NCBI GenBank assembly: GCA_001797695.1
Contig: MGQD01000102.1
Span: 1-5,728 of the forward strand
Length of the DNA stretch: 5,728 nucleotides
Reading direction: 5' to 3'
From: Deltaproteobacteria bacterium RBG_13_49_15
GTDB lineage: Bacteria; Desulfobacterota; Desulfobacteria; Desulfobacterales; UBA2156
This document shows positions 4,704-5,728 of this stretch, one piece after another. Made by a program: the position numbers and the translations under genes. The notes beneath the pieces were generated by a model that had not been told where the DNA came from, did not search any database, and saw only the letters and a program-made list of their open reading frames with translations. The number at the start of each line of letters is the position of its first letter. Positions within the stretch are counted from its first letter, which is position 1.

Positions 4704-5728
4704 ATGAATTCGCGGGAAAGGATGATGATCTCCTTGGCCGGAGGCCGGCCTGACCAGGTTCCTGTTTTCCTGCGGGATTTAACCTTGGGATTGGACGTGG
4801 CCGGGTTCACCACTCCGGAGGTGTGTGCGGGTGGTCCGAATGGGGGATACCACGCCGGCAAATCTGCCCATGCGGTTGTCGCCTGCTGGGAAAAATTCAG
4901 GCCGGACGCCGTGGTAGGGAGCATCCACGATTTGGGCGCCGATGTCGAAGCCTTGGGTGGCCGGACCGATTTTCCTGAATTCGGCGTTCCTCGCATCGTC
5001 AAGGAGCCTTTTGCAGACAAAATCAGACTGGTCAAGGCACGCGTTCCGCGGATGGACGTCGATGGACGCTTGCCGGGTATATTGAAAGCTCATGAGCTGG
5101 TCAAACAACGCATCGGGTCCGAAGTGGCGATTTGCGCCAATGTGGAAGGGCCGTTGACAAAGGCGGCCAATCTCCGGGGAACGCAAAAGCTGATGCAGGA
5201 TTTTTTTCGCGACCCCGGATTTGCGGCCGACCTGGTGACCTTTTCAACTGATATTTCCATCAGTCACATTCAATTCCTGGCCCATGCCGGTGCGGATTTC
5301 GTGTTTGTGGCCGCCGCCGCTGACGGCCCTGTAATCGTCACTCCCTCGATTTACATGGATTACACCATTCCGAATTTGAAACGAATGGTACAAACCGCAA
5401 ACGGAGTCGGACTGCCGCTTGTCTTCCATCCCCATGGCCGGTTCACCGATGATAAATTCCGACCTCTGGTGGAAAGTGCATTGGAATTGAAGATCGCAGG
5501 ATTTCAGTTCCCTGAGAATTGCGATCTGGGTCTGGCGAAAAAATTGTGGGGCGCCAAAACAACGCTTTTAGGAGGGATTGATATTCCCACGGTTCTGATC
5601 CCCGGGCCATTGGAGAGGATCAGGGACGAAGTCCGCAAGTGTCTTGCCCAAGCTGCCGCATGCGGCGCCTATATTTTTATGCCGTCCTGTTCGCTTCATC
5701 GGGGGTACCCTTTGGACCATATCGAGGC
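4704..5728 (+). CDS. Uroporphyrinogen-decarboxylase-family protein, MtaA/MtbA-like methyltransferase (3' end outside the window)
   Basis: The frame is open from ATG 4704 to the last base (341 codons, no stop), so only a short C-terminal tail is probably missing. AAAGG at 4694-4698 is five bases before the start. The family pattern runs throughout: 'MNSRERMMISLAGGRPDQVPV' variant at the N-terminus, 'NVEGPLTKAANLRG' (146-159), 'AHAGADFVFV' (193-202), 'AKKLWGAKTTLLGGID' (278-293) and 'GAYIFMPSCSLHRGYP' (321-336). True HemE is unlikely: the context is a transporter operon and the motifs are those of corrinoid methyltransferases (MtaA, MtbA, CmuA, PF01208), which move methyl groups between a corrinoid protein and a thiol or tetrahydrofolate using a His-x-Cys...Cys zinc site. 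Here the C-terminal Cys (C329) is present, but the first pair reads H242-P-H244, with His replacing Cys. It may be a variant metal site, or the protein may have another function. Last seen gene of the operon. Confidence 0.82.
   Translation, partial: MNSRERMMISLAGGRPDQVPVFLRDLTLGLDVAGFTTPEVCAGGPNGGYHAGKSAHAVVACWEKFRPDAVVGSIHDLGADVEALGGRTDFPEFGVPRIVKEPFADKIRLVKARVPRMDVDGRLPGILKAHELVKQRIGSEVAICANVEGPLTKAANLRGTQKLMQDFFRDPGFAADLVTFSTDISISHIQFLAHAGADFVFVAAAADGPVIVTPSIYMDYTIPNLKRMVQTANGVGLPLVFHPHGRFTDDKFRPLVESALELKIAGFQFPENCDLGLAKKLWGAKTTLLGGIDIPTVLIPGPLERIRDEVRKCLAQAAACGAYIFMPSCSLHRGYPLDHIE

Noticed and set aside
4625..5186. Two minus-strand open frames of about 135 codons opposite the UroD-family gene
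   Set aside because: The + strand frame reads a recognisable family protein throughout, so the antisense frames follow from its codon bias.
4704..5728. Calling the last gene hemE (haem biosynthesis)
   Set aside because: The transporter operon context and the HxH...C pattern fit the methyltransferase branch of the family better than uroporphyrinogen III decarboxylase.

Overview
The window looks like a chromosomal segment of an anaerobic, probably sulfate-reducing, member of the Desulfobacterota (former Deltaproteobacteria). This is inferred from two things. The bacterioferritin tail at the left edge has the layout I remember for Desulfovibrio-type Bfr, including the C-terminal 'IAGTPS-TG' extension. 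The right half is a gene neighbourhood of the sort common in anaerobes that carry many corrinoid methyltransferases. No phage, transposon, CRISPR, tRNA or rRNA signal is visible.

Left part (1-1347): the 3' end of a bacterioferritin gene on the + strand converges on, and overlaps by 4 bp, a minus-strand gene for a six-helix TauE/SafE-type (DsbD-like) membrane protein. Upstream of that on the same strand lies a small CspA-family cold shock gene with a strong Shine-Dalgarno sequence and its own hairpin terminator (1092-1126).

Middle (1348-1654): an AT-rich divergent intergenic region. It carries a plausible minus-strand promoter and leader for the cold shock gene. On the + strand it carries a near-consensus sigma70 promoter (TTGACA-16-TATTAT, 1595-1622) whose -10 box sits inside an interrupted palindrome (1606-1627), a candidate operator.

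Right part (1655-5728): one tightly packed + strand operon of five genes. These are a PadR-family repressor-type regulator with an N-terminal Cys-Pro-Cys motif, a NitT/TauT-type ABC permease, its ATPase, a periplasmic NMT1/SsuA-like substrate-binding protein, and a uroporphyrinogen-decarboxylase-family protein cut by the window end. The last resembles MtaA/MtbA-type corrinoid methyltransferases, but where those enzymes have His-x-Cys it has His-x-His. Spacings are +5, -1, -20 and +17 bp, so co-transcription and translational coupling are likely.

A working model, which is inference, is a substrate-responsive module: the PadR protein controls the promoter, the ABC system imports a small organic compound, and the UroD-like enzyme handles a methyl group from it or from a downstream corrinoid protein. 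The substrate cannot be read from the sequence, and no corrinoid protein is inside the window.
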